A stretch of 64,000 bases of DNA from Bacillota bacterium (GCA_023442465.1 JAEZZQ010000007.1:124001-188000); one strand, 5' to 3'; positions 18,682-28,128 are shown, counted from the first letter of the stretch. The notes: generated by a model from the letters alone, not told the origin. A program made the numbers and translations.

Positions 18682-18818
18682 TTTAATTCCTCCACTATGA
18701 AAAAAACCGGTTTTATTGTTATCGTATTGCATCAATTTGCAGGCCCTCCCGTTTGCATTCCTACCAGAAAATTATGCCATATATTCATGGTTAAGTCCAC
18801 GCCATTTTGAAAACTTAA

Positions 18819-18851
18819 AATGCGCCTTGAAAGTGATTTTCAAGGCGCATT
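18819..18851 (-). terminator. Terminator after galT
   Basis: A perfect 14-bp stem (AATGCGCCTTGAAA with TTTCAAGGCGCATT) around a 5-base loop, followed on the minus strand by a T-rich run. It lies 34 bases after the galT stop. Confidence 0.88.
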
Positions 18852-18884
18852 CTATTCGTTAATACTTTCTGTTTACCATCTCTT

Positions 18885-20393
18885 TTATAATGTACTGATA
18901 AATCTGTCAAATGCAAGCTGGCCTTCCGGCGTTCTCTTATAAACTCCGGCATCTTCAAGCACCTGCATAAATACATCGCCGATTTCTTTCTGCAATATTT
19001 CCATTAGTTTTTCTTTCGTGTCACGGCCGGCAGCTTCATATTTCGGAAGGAATTCTTCTACCCAATCCGCATGCTTTTCCAGAACTTCGTCCCCTCGAAT
19101 ATCTGCTTCCGCTAATATGGACTTTGCCAGGGCGTCCATTTCATCCTTCAATCTGGCCGGGAGCACGGCGAGTCCCATAACTTCAATCAGGCCAATGTTT
19201 TCTTTCTTAATATGATGAAGCTTTGCATGGGGGTGATATACTCCCATAGGGTGTTCCTCAGTCGTAATATTGTTGCGGAGCACCAGATCCAATTCGAAGT
19301 TATTTCCACGCTTTCTTGCGATTGGAGTAATGGTATTATGGGGTTCTTCTCCCGTATACGCATAGATAAAGGCCTTCTCATCGGTGTAACCGCGCCATTT
19401 TTCCAAGATCATGTCCGCAAGCGCGATAAGGCGGCCGCTGTCCTTAGAGGATATGCGAATAACGGACATGGGCCAATTCACGATGCCCGCCTCCACGTCT
19501 TCAAAGCCTTGCACTTGAAAGTATCTCTCCACCGGCGCCTTCGCCATGGCGAATTCATAATGACCGCCCTGAAAATGATCATGGCTTAAAATGGAGCCAC
19601 CCACAATAGGCAGGTCAGCATTGGAGCCTACGAAATAGTGCGGGAACTGCTTTACAAAGTCAAAAAGCTTGCAAAAGGCAGCATGGTCGATCTTCATCGG
19701 CACGTGGGCTGAGTTAAATACGATGCAATGCTCATTATAGTATACATAAGGGGAGTATTGCAGTCCCCACAGGGAGCCGTTGATTTCCACCGGGATCACT
19801 CTGTGGTTCTGCCTTGCCGGATGGTTTATGTGTCCTGCATAGCCTTCGTTCTCCCTGCAAAGCAGGCACTTCGGATAACCGTTTGGCTTGGCATTTCTGG
19901 CTGCCGCTATAGCCTTAGGGTCTTTCTCAGGCTTGGAAAGGTTAATGGTAATATCCAAGTCGCCGTACTTTGTAGATGCCAGCCATTTCTGGTCCTTCTT
20001 AATGCGGTATCTTCTAATATAATCCGTATCCTGACTGAACTGATAATAAAAATCTGTCGCCTTCTCGGGACTTACCGCATATAACTCCTTGAATCTGCGA
20101 ATCACCTCGCTTGGCCGGGGTACGAGCATTCCCATAATCTTTGTATCGAACAAGTCTCTGTATACAATACTATCCTCCGGCAAAATACCGGTTTCACAAG
20201 CGTAGTCAGTCATTCCTTTCAGTATACTTTCCAAGTCCTCTTCGGCCGCCTCTGCACTGCTGCCGTATTCCCCGGGGCTGTCGAGTCCAAATAACCCGAT
20301 TAATTTATTAGTAGTATATATTTTATCTTCTTCCTCAATCAGTCCCGTATGCAGGCCATACAGAACCAATTTCCCGATATCTTTCAGTATCAT
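18885..20393 (-). CDS. galT: UDP-glucose-hexose-1-phosphate uridylyltransferase, Firmicutes type
   Basis: 502 residues, the long GalT class found in Firmicutes. Active-site region SHDHFQGGHYEFAMAKAP (about 275-292) and NHPARQNHRVIP (about 195-206) match that class. It moves UMP from UDP-glucose to galactose-1-phosphate in the Leloir pathway. Its start lies 15 bases after the galK stop, so galK-galT form an operon. There is no galE in the window; the SDR gene at 22649 has a different sequence type. Confidence 0.94.
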   Translation of the reverse strand: MILKDIGKLVLYGLHTGLIEEEDKIYTTNKLIGLFGLDSPGEYGSSAEAAEEDLESILKGMTDYACETGILPEDSIVYRDLFDTKIMGMLVPRPSEVIRRFKELYAVSPEKATDFYYQFSQDTDYIRRYRIKKDQKWLASTKYGDLDITINLSKPEKDPKAIAAARNAKPNGYPKCLLCRENEGYAGHINHPARQNHRVIPVEINGSLWGLQYSPYVYYNEHCIVFNSAHVPMKIDHAAFCKLFDFVKQFPHYFVGSNADLPIVGGSILSHDHFQGGHYEFAMAKAPVERYFQVQGFEDVEAGIVNWPMSVIRISSKDSGRLIALADMILEKWRGYTDEKAFIYAYTGEEPHNTITPIARKRGNNFELDLVLRNNITTEEHPMGVYHPHAKLHHIKKENIGLIEVMGLAVLPARLKDEMDALAKSILAEADIRGDEVLEKHADWVEEFLPKYEAAGRDTKEKLMEILQKEIGDVFMQVLEDAGVYKRTPEGQLAFDRFISTL

Positions 20394-20408
20394 CTCATCG
20401 GCTCCTTC

Positions 20409-21578
20409 TTAATCGCAAATTTCCGAAGGACCGTCTCCGATTTCTACCGCATAAAAATCAGCGGCGTATCCGATTTTCTCTTTATATGCAGCGCCGACCT
20501 TTTCTATAAAAGTATCAATGGCCTCCGTCTTAACGATACTCACCGTACAGCCCCCGAAACCGGCGCCTGTCATTCGGGAACCGATGCAGCCGTCTATTTT
20601 CCAGGCTTCTTCTGCCAATGTATCCAACTCTATGCCGGTTACTTCATAATCATCCCGAAGGGATACATGAGATTCGTTCATAAGCTTTCCAAACAGTACT
20701 ACATCGTTGTTCTTCAAGGCCTCTACTGCTTTTATCGTTCTCTGATTCTCATATACCGCATGTCTTGCGCGCCGTATGCGAACCTCATCCTTAATCATAG
20801 ATTTATAAAGCTCAAACTGTTCCTCGGTCAAATCTCCCAAGCCGCTGATTCCCACTGCCGCCTGAATCTCTGTAAGCGCCGTTTCGCATTCACTTCTTCT
20901 TTCGTTGTATTTAGAGTCGCCCAGACCACGTTTTTTATTGCTGCATGCGATGACGATCTTTGCGTTCTCCAGCTTAATAGGTGCGTATTCGAAGGAAAGA
21001 TCCGCGGTATCGAGAAAGATAGCATGTCCTTTTTTGCCCATAGCAATTGCGAACTGATCCATAATGCCGCAGTTAACCCCATTGAAGTTATTTTCAGCAT
21101 ACTGTCCGATCAGAGCCAAATCCTGATTGCTCACATCGAAACCATAGAATTCTCTCAGGATATAACCCGTAAGAACTTCCACCGATGCGGAAGAGGATAA
21201 TCCTGAGCCGTTAGGTATATTTCCATTTAAAAGCAGATCCATTCCGCAGGGAATCTCATATCCCTTCTTTTCGAAAGCCCATATAACGCCCTTCGGATAA
21301 TTTGTCCAGTCAGCTTCCTTCTCCGGCTTCAAATCCTCCATACAAGATTCGATTATTCCCAGCGACTCGAAATTCATGGAATAAAAGCGAAGCTTCTTGT
21401 CCTCTCTTTTTCTCGCTGCGCCATAGGTACCCATGGTAAGTGCGCAGGGAAAAACATGTCCTGCATTATAATCCGTATGCTCACCTATCATGTTAACGCG
21501 TCCCGGCGCGAAGTAAACCTTAGCCTGAGCGCTGTTTCCAAACACTTCCTCAAACTTCTTCAGCATCATTTCTTTCAT
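20409..21578 (-). CDS. galK: Galactokinase
   Basis: 389 residues, GHMP kinase. The galactokinase signature GRVNMIGEHTDYNAGHVFP lies near residue 28, the ATP loop GLSSSASVEV at about 135, and the C-terminal GHMP motif MTGAGFGGCTVSIV at about 345. It phosphorylates galactose at C1. It is the first gene of the galK-galT operon. About 130 bases separate it from the upstream AraC gene, enough for a promoter. Confidence 0.95.
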   Translation of the reverse strand: MKEMMLKKFEEVFGNSAQAKVYFAPGRVNMIGEHTDYNAGHVFPCALTMGTYGAARKREDKKLRFYSMNFESLGIIESCMEDLKPEKEADWTNYPKGVIWAFEKKGYEIPCGMDLLLNGNIPNGSGLSSSASVEVLTGYILREFYGFDVSNQDLALIGQYAENNFNGVNCGIMDQFAIAMGKKGHAIFLDTADLSFEYAPIKLENAKIVIACSNKKRGLGDSKYNERRSECETALTEIQAAVGISGLGDLTEEQFELYKSMIKDEVRIRRARHAVYENQRTIKAVEALKNNDVVLFGKLMNESHVSLRDDYEVTGIELDTLAEEAWKIDGCIGSRMTGAGFGGCTVSIVKTEAIDTFIEKVGAAYKEKIGYAADFYAVEIGDGPSEICD

Positions 21579-21711
21579 ATTCTCACCTATACCCGTCTCT
21601 TTCTGTTAAAATCATAATTTGCAGTAGTTATCTCTTTACTTAGAATTATAATAAACCGGCGTATAAATTCCATGATGCTTTGTTGCAATTACTTGTCAAA
21701 ATGTTAACTGT

Positions 21712-22614
21712 TTAATTCTTTATCCGATTGATTTGATCAATAAATTCCTCCACCTGTTCCAGATGTTCTTTGTTTCTTCTCGTTTCCCCTTTTGCGATAT
21801 CCTTCCGGTAAGCGGAGGGAGACATTTTCTTCATCTGTCTAAATGCTTTCGTAAATACAATCGGGTCCTGATAGCCGCAGGAAAGAGCGACACTCTCCAC
21901 AGAAAGTGTCGTAAGCTGCAAAAGTTCCGTCGCTTTGGCGATGCGGAAGGTCATCAGGAACTGCTGCGGCGATATTCCCAGTGAGTTTTGAAAAAGAGTG
22001 TATAAATAACTCCTATTGATACATACATAATCTGCCACATCCGTCACCTTTATAGGGTTGCAGTAATTTCCCTGAATGAACTCCACGGCCTTTCGCACGT
22101 AAATATTCGCCCTGTCGCTTTCATTTTTGTCCGTAACCGGCACGCCCTCAGCGATGATGGAGAGAAAAATTCCAAGCTGTCCGTTCCTTCGAAGGTCATC
22201 GGCTATCCCGAAAGTATTGTGCTCCATCATATCCCTTACAATTTGATACAATTCATCGGATCGGTCCGATTTAAACACCGGATGCGTCACGGACAAACCG
22301 ATCGACTTCACATATTCCTCCGCGCTTGTCCCGCTGAAGCCGACCCATACATAGGTCCATGGATTCTCTTCATCCGACTGATAAAAAGCCAATTCCTCCG
22401 GCGTGATCAAAAAGCCGTATCCTGCCTCCAGCGGATAAACCGTTTCTCCAATGGAAAGCTTACCCTTGCCGCTCAAAACATAATGAATCAGATAATGAGG
22501 CTTTAGAGCCGGCCCAAAGCTATGAAGCGGCTCTGTCTTCGAACAGCCGCAGCAGTTCACATACAAGCTCCCCGTCTTCTCCCCCGCAAATTCCAACTTA
22601 TAAGCCTTTTCCAT
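21712..22614 (-). CDS. AraC-family transcriptional regulator
   Basis: 300 residues. An N-terminal cupin-type sensor domain (about 25-120, with HYLIHYVLSGKGKLSIGETV) is followed by a C-terminal double helix-turn-helix (about 180-285; VTDVADYVCINRSYLYTLFQ, then SVESVALSCGYQDPIVFTKA). This layout is typical of carbohydrate regulators in Clostridia. It lies directly upstream of galK-galT and 34 bases downstream of the SDR gene. Control of the galactose genes is a reasonable inference but the effector is unknown. Confidence 0.9.
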   Translation of the reverse strand: MEKAYKLEFAGEKTGSLYVNCCGCSKTEPLHSFGPALKPHYLIHYVLSGKGKLSIGETVYPLEAGYGFLITPEELAFYQSDEENPWTYVWVGFSGTSAEEYVKSIGLSVTHPVFKSDRSDELYQIVRDMMEHNTFGIADDLRRNGQLGIFLSIIAEGVPVTDKNESDRANIYVRKAVEFIQGNYCNPIKVTDVADYVCINRSYLYTLFQNSLGISPQQFLMTFRIAKATELLQLTTLSVESVALSCGYQDPIVFTKAFRQMKKMSPSAYRKDIAKGETRRNKEHLEQVEEFIDQINRIKN

Positions 22615-22648
22615 CTTTCCAAGCTCCTCACGCCATTACATCTTTGCA

Positions 22649-23680
22649 CTATTTCTTCCGCACGCTCTTCACTTTTTCCGCGGCCTCTGTGATTGCATCC
22701 ACAACCGCATCGCACCACGCGTCAAATTCAGGATCCTCCCTCTGACATTCCGGGTGTGATAAAATATAGTCCACCGTCTGCCGGATTCCCTGATCGTATC
22801 TCACCTTTGCCGTGAAGCCCGGAACAAGACGCTTCAACTTCTGATTATCGAATACTACCGTATTCGCTTTATCTCCAATAAGTCCGCCCTTGAAATCGTA
22901 TTCATCGCTGCTCGCATCCAAAAATTCCGATGACACGTGAATGGCTATCAAGGGTACGTCCAAAGCTCTGGCAATGGCTTCATACGCCTGATTCCATGTA
23001 AGACTTTCATCGCTGGTAATCTGCACTGCTTCGCCGATAGCATGGATATTACCCATAAGTCCTATAAATCCTCTGGCAAAATCGCTGTTATGTGTCATCG
23101 TCCAAAGCGAGGTGCCATCTCCGTGAATGATAACAGGTTTTCCTTCCATCATCCTCTTGATTACCTGATAGCTTCCCTTATCTCCGTGCACGCCAAGAGG
23201 AACGGAACGTTCATCATACGTATGGCTGGGCCTTACGATTGTAACGGGAAAACCTTCCTCCCTATACAGCTTCATAAGGTATTCTTCACCTTCTATTTTG
23301 TTTCTGGAATACTCCCAATAAGGATTGGAAAGGGGAGTTCCTTCCGTAATGCGGTAATCCGACAACGGCTTCTGGTAGGCCGATGCCGAGCTGATGAATA
23401 TGAACTGGGAACATCTTCCTTTGAACAGCCTATAGTCTCTTTCCAACTGCCTTTTTTCAAATGCGATGAAATCCGCTACCACATCGAATTTCATATCTCC
23501 AAGCAGCTCTTTTACCCTATCCTCATCCCCGATATCCGCAATGATGGAATGTACTCCTTCCGGCAGCGTTTCGCTGCGGTTTCCTCGGTTTATCAAATAC
23601 AGCTCATGCCCTTCCTCCAGTAACTGCCTCGAGATAGCCGCACTGATCGTTCCGGTCCCTCCAATAAATAATGCTCGCAT
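22649..23680 (-). CDS. NAD-dependent epimerase/dehydratase-like SDR protein
   Basis: 343 residues. An N-terminal Rossmann motif FIGGTGTISAAISRQLLEEG and the active-site tyrosine-lysine pair in YWEYSRNKIEGEEYL (YxxxK), typical of extended SDRs. It resembles atypical NAD-dependent epimerases (the group near CSP41 and reductase-type SDRs) more than GalE, so a UDP-glucose 4-epimerase call is not justified. It neighbours the AraC regulator and the galactose genes, suggesting sugar metabolism. Confidence 0.82.
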   Translation of the reverse strand: MRALFIGGTGTISAAISRQLLEEGHELYLINRGNRSETLPEGVHSIIADIGDEDRVKELLGDMKFDVVADFIAFEKRQLERDYRLFKGRCSQFIFISSASAYQKPLSDYRITEGTPLSNPYWEYSRNKIEGEEYLMKLYREEGFPVTIVRPSHTYDERSVPLGVHGDKGSYQVIKRMMEGKPVIIHGDGTSLWTMTHNSDFARGFIGLMGNIHAIGEAVQITSDESLTWNQAYEAIARALDVPLIAIHVSSEFLDASSDEYDFKGGLIGDKANTVVFDNQKLKRLVPGFTAKVRYDQGIRQTVDYILSHPECQREDPEFDAWCDAVVDAITEAAEKVKSVRKK

Positions 23681-23751
23681 TTTTGTCCTTCCTCCTTTTT
23701 CATAATGGCTAAATCAAAAAAAGCGCCCGATGCGAATTTTCTGATTATAAT

Positions 23752-23799
23752 AAGGCCTCCGGTTCGCCAGCCTTCGCTAGTCTCAAAACCGGACGCCTT
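23752..23799 (-). terminator. Terminator-like hairpin
   Basis: Arms AAGGC-C-TCCGGTT and AACCGGA-C-GCCTT with one mismatch and a smaller hairpin in the loop. It sits 53 bases after the receiver-protein gene and before the SDR gene, so it probably ends the receiver transcript. Confidence 0.6.
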
Positions 23800-23852
23800 A
23801 CTTCTTCCATGATCCCAAAAACATTTATATATTCATCATTATTAATACGTCA

Positions 23853-24269
23853 TTAATACGTCTTAAAAAACATATCCAGCTTGCTTTGCAAAGCCCTCTT
23901 AGCAATAGGCTTTACGATGTAATCCACCGGACGGTAGGAAAGGCACTCCTTGATCGTATCCTCATCCGTAACTCCCGTCAGAAAAATAACCGGAATATTC
24001 TTCGTCCTATCATGCTCCTTCATATATTGGAAGACCTCAGTCCCATTGCACTCCGGCATCAAATAATCCAGAAGCACCACATCAGGGATATAATCCGCCA
24101 AAAGCTCTATCGCCGCCTCGCCGGAATTAACTACGGACACATTATATTTATCCTGCAGATAAAAACGAAAGATTTTAAGCATCTCTAAATCATCATCAAC
24201 AATTAATATATTCTCTCGTCCTAACCGCTCCTCCGCAACTTCGCAAAAGACAAATTCCTTCTCTCTCAT
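23853..24269 (-). CDS. Stand-alone receiver (CheY-like) protein
   Basis: About 138 residues and nothing but a receiver domain: ILIVDDDLEMLKIF (acidic pair), VVLLDYLMPECNG (phospho-acceptor Asp), FLTGVTDEDTIKECL (Thr) and VDYIVKPIAKRAL (Lys). No output domain, so it works by protein contact, or in a phosphorelay. No kinase gene is adjacent. The start MREKEF is chosen for its GCGAGG site; an upstream ATG at 24329 would add 20 residues with no family resemblance. Confidence 0.82.
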   Translation of the reverse strand: MREKEFVFCEVAEERLGRENILIVDDDLEMLKIFRFYLQDKYNVSVVNSGEAAIELLADYIPDVVLLDYLMPECNGTEVFQYMKEHDRTKNIPVIFLTGVTDEDTIKECLSYRPVDYIVKPIAKRALQSKLDMFFKTY

Positions 24270-24412
24270 GTACCTCGCCGCCTTTATCGATTTCTTTTGT
24301 ATTACATGTGTTCCTGTGTGCATAAACATACATTCTTGTTATTGTTTTGACGATTCCATTATATCATCTTTCCAATGGATAAGCTATAACTTTGTACAGT
24401 CTTTTCAATATT

Positions 24413-25411
24413 TTAAATGTTATCGATTTTTCTTTTCGCAGAAAGAGGCTTCATAAGGCCTTCTATCAGCTTCTTGCATAAAATTGCGACAAGCACCGTG
24501 AGGACGCTGCTGATTAAAAAGCGAACGGCGAAGCTGAAATCAAAGTTATTTACACACCTCATGAAAATATACGTATGGGTCAGGTAAATATACAGTGAGC
24601 TTGTTCCGAGAATGGTTATTGCCCTATCGCAAAACCTCCATTTCGATGCTGCTGCAAGTACCCATACTGCCCATGTCAGCGAGGCGCCGATTTCCTTCCA
24701 TATGCGCCATCTATCCGGTTCCATTCCTCCGCCAACATTGACAAAAAGGCCGGAATAAATAACCCAGAGCATTCCCGCAGTCAACAGACAGAGCATAAAG
24801 GTACCCGCCCTGTCCACCAGCTTTTTCACGCCCGCTTCGTACTCTCCGGCGATAACGCCCAAGGCGAAAGCTATATTCGATATATACCAAAAATCCTGCA
24901 TTCCCTTCTTATAGAGCGTATAAGAAAAGATATAGGTGAATATGGCAAGAGTTATTACCCTGACCTCCCGTCCGCCCATAATCGTCCAAATTGCTATAAA
25001 TCCAACATAAAATACGAAAAGAATAAACATATACCAATAGTCATATCCGGTTGCATACTCCAGAAAATCACGGGAGGAAGTAAAACCTCCGGAAATAAGC
25101 TCTATGATTCCTATTACGATCAGATACGGCACATAAACATTTTTAAACCGCTTTTTTATAAATCCGGGATACATCCTTTCCTGCCCGAGAGATTTCACCA
25201 TGGCATAGCCTGAAAAAAGAAGGAAAATGCCCACCCCATAACTTCCCAGCTTAACAAAAGCTGTGCGCAAAAGCTCTGCGCCGCCTTCCGAAGGCACAAA
25301 CCATGCCCACCATTCGGCGTAATGAGACAAAACTATCATTATCACAGCAATTCCCCGGAACCAATTTGTTACTCGTTTGCTGAGCAATTGTGTATTATCA
25401 TTAATCCCCAT
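24413..25411 (-). CDS. Membrane acyltransferase (acyltransferase 3 family)
   Basis: 332 residues, about ten hydrophobic segments. The N-terminal part (WFRGIAVIMIVLSHYAEWW) holds the family histidine in the first helix, followed by GSYGVGIFLLFSGYAMVKSL. The family moves acyl groups to sugars or peptidoglycan (OatA, NodX and others). No polysaccharide cluster is nearby, so the acceptor is unknown. It is the last chromosomal-type gene before the mobile region. Confidence 0.85.
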   Translation of the reverse strand: MGINDNTQLLSKRVTNWFRGIAVIMIVLSHYAEWWAWFVPSEGGAELLRTAFVKLGSYGVGIFLLFSGYAMVKSLGQERMYPGFIKKRFKNVYVPYLIVIGIIELISGGFTSSRDFLEYATGYDYWYMFILFVFYVGFIAIWTIMGGREVRVITLAIFTYIFSYTLYKKGMQDFWYISNIAFALGVIAGEYEAGVKKLVDRAGTFMLCLLTAGMLWVIYSGLFVNVGGGMEPDRWRIWKEIGASLTWAVWVLAAASKWRFCDRAITILGTSSLYIYLTHTYIFMRCVNNFDFSFAVRFLISSVLTVLVAILCKKLIEGLMKPLSAKRKIDNI

Positions 25412-25590
25412 ACTTATCCCCGTCCTTTTCCAAGTACGGTGCGTTCACCGCACCGCGCACAATAAATCCGATAATATATCGGACTGACTAAAGCATAACA
25501 ATTTACGTTAGCAGGAGCAAGGGCAGGGGGATTAAGACTTTCTTAATTTTTCTTTAAGCTGGACATCCTATAGCATATCGGTCATATAAA

Positions 25591-25618
25591 AGCCGGTAAG
25601 GAGTGTTCCCTACCGGCT
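25591..25618 (-). terminator. Terminator after collagen-like gene 1
   Basis: Stem AGCCGGTA/TACCGGCT followed by TTTTAT on the minus strand. The similar AGAGCCGG...CCGGCTCT hairpins near collagen-like genes 2 and 3 suggest the terminator was copied with the gene. Confidence 0.8.
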
Positions 25619-25656
25619 CTCTGGAATTTATTTCTACTAACTTTAATCGTTAATAA

Positions 25657-26316
25657 CTAGTCAATCTGTGTCATATTAATTTTAAACCTACTGCCAGAAT
25701 GATCAATAAATTTAAGCGTACTATCTATATCGAGGTACAATGTACCTCCATTTATCCCAGAATTATGAAATGCGTAACACGCTCTTGCATTTGAACCGAC
25801 GCTTGTCGTTGTCGACGAAACAAATTGTGCAGCAGGATAAGACGAGCCACTCGGTTCTACGTTTTTGACGGCATGCTGCATTCCGCTGTAAGTATTTGTT
25901 GTGAGGCCGGCTTTACTACTCAAATTAACATTCAACGTATCTATGTTAGCTGCATTTACTTTAATTTTGTCATCCAGCACTTTTCCCATTGTTGCATCAA
26001 GTGCTTTACCCACTGCGGTTGTCTGCAAATTTGCAATAAGTTCCGGCGTGTCACCTTTAGGACCCTGTTCCCCAGTATCGCCTTTGTCTCCCTTGTCACC
26101 TTTAGGACCCTGTGGACCTGTTGCACCTACTGGTCCCTGAATACCCTGCGGTCCTCGGTCACCGGTTTTGCCGACAGGACCAATTAATCCCTGTAAGCCA
26201 GCAGGTCCCTGAGGACCGTTATCTCCCTGCGCTTTTACTCCTGTATCTTCATTATCTACATACCAATTTCCGTTAGCTCCAATGTAAGGAGCGTATACGC
26301 CACTAAAAGTTTCCAT
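25657..26316 (-). CDS. Collagen-like (tail-fibre-like) protein 1
   Basis: 219 residues. A conserved N-terminus (METFSGVYAPYIGANGNWYV) is followed by a Gly-X-Y tract (about 33-90; units such as GPQ, GPK, GDK, GDT) and a segment TPELIANLQTTAVGKALDAT that is common in phage tail fibres. The C-terminal domain (about 120-219) is unrelated to those of the two sister proteins. The Gly-X-Y tract should form a trimeric triple helix. The gene is alone, with its own promoter (LexA-like box at 26375-26388) and terminator. It may be an orphan phage fibre or a surface protein. AGGAGGAAAAAA precedes the start. Confidence 0.87.
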   Translation of the reverse strand: METFSGVYAPYIGANGNWYVDNEDTGVKAQGDNGPQGPAGLQGLIGPVGKTGDRGPQGIQGPVGATGPQGPKGDKGDKGDTGEQGPKGDTPELIANLQTTAVGKALDATMGKVLDDKIKVNAANIDTLNVNLSSKAGLTTNTYSGMQHAVKNVEPSGSSYPAAQFVSSTTTSVGSNARACYAFHNSGINGGTLYLDIDSTLKFIDHSGSRFKINMTQID

Positions 26317-26643
26317 GATTTTTTCCTCCTGAATAATTAATTGATAGTTTCTTCACATGTGGTAGAAATAATATAGAACATATGTTCTATTATTGCAATA
26401 GCAAATATATCCAAAATTACCCGGTAGATTTCTATATAATAAAAAAGTACCAGCGCATGAAGAAAAGGCGCCCATCCGGAGACGAGTGCCTTTTCCATGT
26501 AAAAGGGGAATTTTACGAAGGTTATTGTAACACCAGGATTTATGATAAGCAATGTTATTTATTACCAATACCGGGAGGGCAATAGAAAAGGCGACTATGG
26601 GGGCGCCCTAATTTTAATTACTTATTACTTCAAAGCCGTCTAT
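26317..26643. other. Intergenic stretch downstream of a pseudogene
   Basis: Apart from the promoter above it holds GGCG/CGCC and AAAAGGC/GCCTTTT hairpins (about 26455-26615) that could be the terminator of the pseudogene on the minus strand. No gene with a ribosome site seen. Confidence 0.4.
26354..26398 (-). promoter_or_regulatory. SOS-type promoter of collagen-like gene 1
   Basis: On the minus strand: -35 TTGCAA, 17-base spacer, -10 TATATT. The spacer holds the palindrome AGAACATATGTTCT (26375-26388), which fits the Gram-positive LexA box GAAC-RNRY-GTTY. Downstream is a second palindrome, CACATGTG (26354-26361). The same set recurs at the other two collagen-like genes. Confidence 0.75.
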
Positions 26644-27189
26644 TTAAGTAAATTCCCAGGTCCTTTTCCCCATATCATGTCTTCCCCTTACTCCAACCTC
26701 ATATCCATCTCTATGTGCATCACACGCTTTTCGATAATCATCTTCGGACAACTCCAACTTTACTGCTCTATAAGCACCATCTACAAAACCAGTAAGCGTG
26801 ATTTCACGTTCAAAACGGGCTTTCTTATTTTTGCATCAATCTCCATATCTTCTGCTTCAGGTTTCAATTTCAATAATGCGAATCACACCTTCTTGATACG
26901 CGTCAGGTAGCATATCCTCTAATTTTACTTTGCTATTTGCTACATCATCTATCTGTCTCAACGCAGTCCCAATTCGTTTGACTACTTTATGCTCTATCAA
27001 TGCATTAGATTCAGAACCCACCAACTCTGGTTGCTCATTTTTATCATCCACAACCTGTATATCAATATTGATAACAAAACTACCCACTTCCGTCTGACCT
27101 AATCTAAAATTATTTAAAATTTCTTTCGCGTAATTAGTCGTTTTCACACATATTGGTTTTTTATTTTGTTCCGCAAAAGCCGAGTACAA
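26644..27189 (-). pseudogene. Broken two-part protein of unknown function
   Basis: An open stretch from a TTG at 27189 (after GGAAGGAGC) gives 110 residues: FRLGQTEVGSFVINIDIQVV, then a helical part EHKVVKRIGTALRQIDDVA. It stops after RIIEIET. The sequence after the stop still encodes EITLTGFVDGAYRAVKLELS followed by EDDYRKACDAHRDGYEVGV. In between, the best reading (EAEDMEIDAK) is in a different frame, so two nearby compensating one-base shifts best explain it. The N-terminal part of the original protein also seems missing. I do not recognise a named family. Confidence 0.6.
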
Positions 27190-27210
27190 AATCAGCTCCT
27201 TCCATCCATC

Positions 27211-27294
27211 TTACATTGAGAAGTATAACCCATGCTTTAATGACTTTACTTCATGCTCGTGTGCTTCCAGTTTTACTGCTACATCCGTTTCCAT
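27211..27294 (-). CDS. Truncated phage-type small ORF (XhlA-like remnant)
   Basis: 27 residues, METDVAVKLEAHEHEVKSLK then HGLYFSM, with AAGGAATGCG before the ATG. The start resembles short coiled-coil proteins encoded beside phage holins (XhlA type), which are usually longer. It is probably the stump of such a gene. The fit with nearby endolysin remnants supports this. Confidence 0.4.
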   Translation of the reverse strand: METDVAVKLEAHEHEVKSLKHGLYFSM

Positions 27295-27378
27295 CGCATT
27301 CCTTCTTTCTATAAGCTTAAGAGCCGATAAAGATTGCTCTCCAACCAGCTCTCTGGCTCTCATAAATATTAAATAATT

Positions 27379-28047
27379 TTAAATTAATGTGCCCGTTAAT
27401 ACGCAATTGCTTCCGGCTTCCATATTACCCCATGCCGTGGCGGTTCCGGCTGCGATTCTTACTGGGAATACTTTTCCAGTATGTGGTTGTGTTATCTGCA
27501 AAAACCCTAAAAGAGAGGGGTCAAGTGAAAACAGACTAGTACCGTCAGGCACTGGAACTAGAATATTAACAACACACCGGAATATGTGCTCCTTTAATCC
27601 ATTTTTGACAACGGTATTTTGACCGAATGTAATATATGTAGAGTCATATGCGGTGATGGAATAGACTAACTTTGCATCAATATCAGATATTTTACTATCT
27701 AATGCCTTTCCCATTGTTGCATCGAGAGCTTTTCCTTTAACAGTTTCCTGCAGATTTGCTATAAGTTCAGGTGTATCACCTTTCGGGCCTCTCTCTCCGG
27801 TATCCCCCTTATCGCCTTTGGAACCCTGCGGCCCTGTTGCACCTACTGGTCCCTGAATACCCTGCGGACCTCTGTCACCGTTTTCACCCTTAGGACCTCT
27901 TAATCCCTGTGCTCCGATTCCTGATGCTCCCACTGGGCCTTCATCTCCCTTTGGTCCCTGCGCTTTTACACCAGTATCTTCATTATTTACATACCAATTT
28001 CCATTTGCTCCAATGTAAGGAGCATATACGCTACTAAAAGTTTCCAT
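27379..28047 (-). CDS. Collagen-like (tail-fibre-like) protein 2
   Basis: 222 residues from METFSSVYAPYIGANGNW; AGGAGGAAAAATC precedes this start, so an upstream ATG at 28086 is not used. The N-terminus is nearly identical to that of protein 1, with a Gly-X-Y tract at about 32-85, then TPELIANLQETVKGKALDAT and a different C-terminal domain (about 110-222; SITAYDSTYITFGQNTVVKN). Same upstream promoter and a related downstream hairpin (AGAGCC...GGCTCT, about 27312-27360). It is the second of three paralogues that share ends but differ in the C-terminal, probably ligand-binding, domain. Confidence 0.87.
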   Translation of the reverse strand: METFSSVYAPYIGANGNWYVNNEDTGVKAQGPKGDEGPVGASGIGAQGLRGPKGENGDRGPQGIQGPVGATGPQGSKGDKGDTGERGPKGDTPELIANLQETVKGKALDATMGKALDSKISDIDAKLVYSITAYDSTYITFGQNTVVKNGLKEHIFRCVVNILVPVPDGTSLFSLDPSLLGFLQITQPHTGKVFPVRIAAGTATAWGNMEAGSNCVLTGTLI

Positions 28048-28083
28048 GATTTTTCCTCCTGAATAATCGATTGATAGTTTCTC

Positions 28084-28128
28084 CACATGTGTTAATAATA
28101 AAATGGAACATATGTTCTATTATTTCAA
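28084..28128 (-). promoter_or_regulatory. SOS-type promoter of collagen-like gene 2
   Basis: Minus strand: -35 TTGAAA, 17-base spacer, weak -10 CATTTT. The GAACATATGTTC palindrome is at 28106-28117 and CACATGTG at 28084-28091, in the same layout as the other two copies. Confidence 0.7.

Noticed and set aside
22649..23680. UDP-glucose 4-epimerase galE
   Set aside because: Next to gal genes, but the sequence is of an atypical SDR type, so the gene symbol is not justified.
26030..26220. Regular 9-base periodic repeats as a possible CRISPR or tandem repeat
   Set aside because: They are the codons of Gly-X-Y units in a collagen-like gene; there is no spacer structure.
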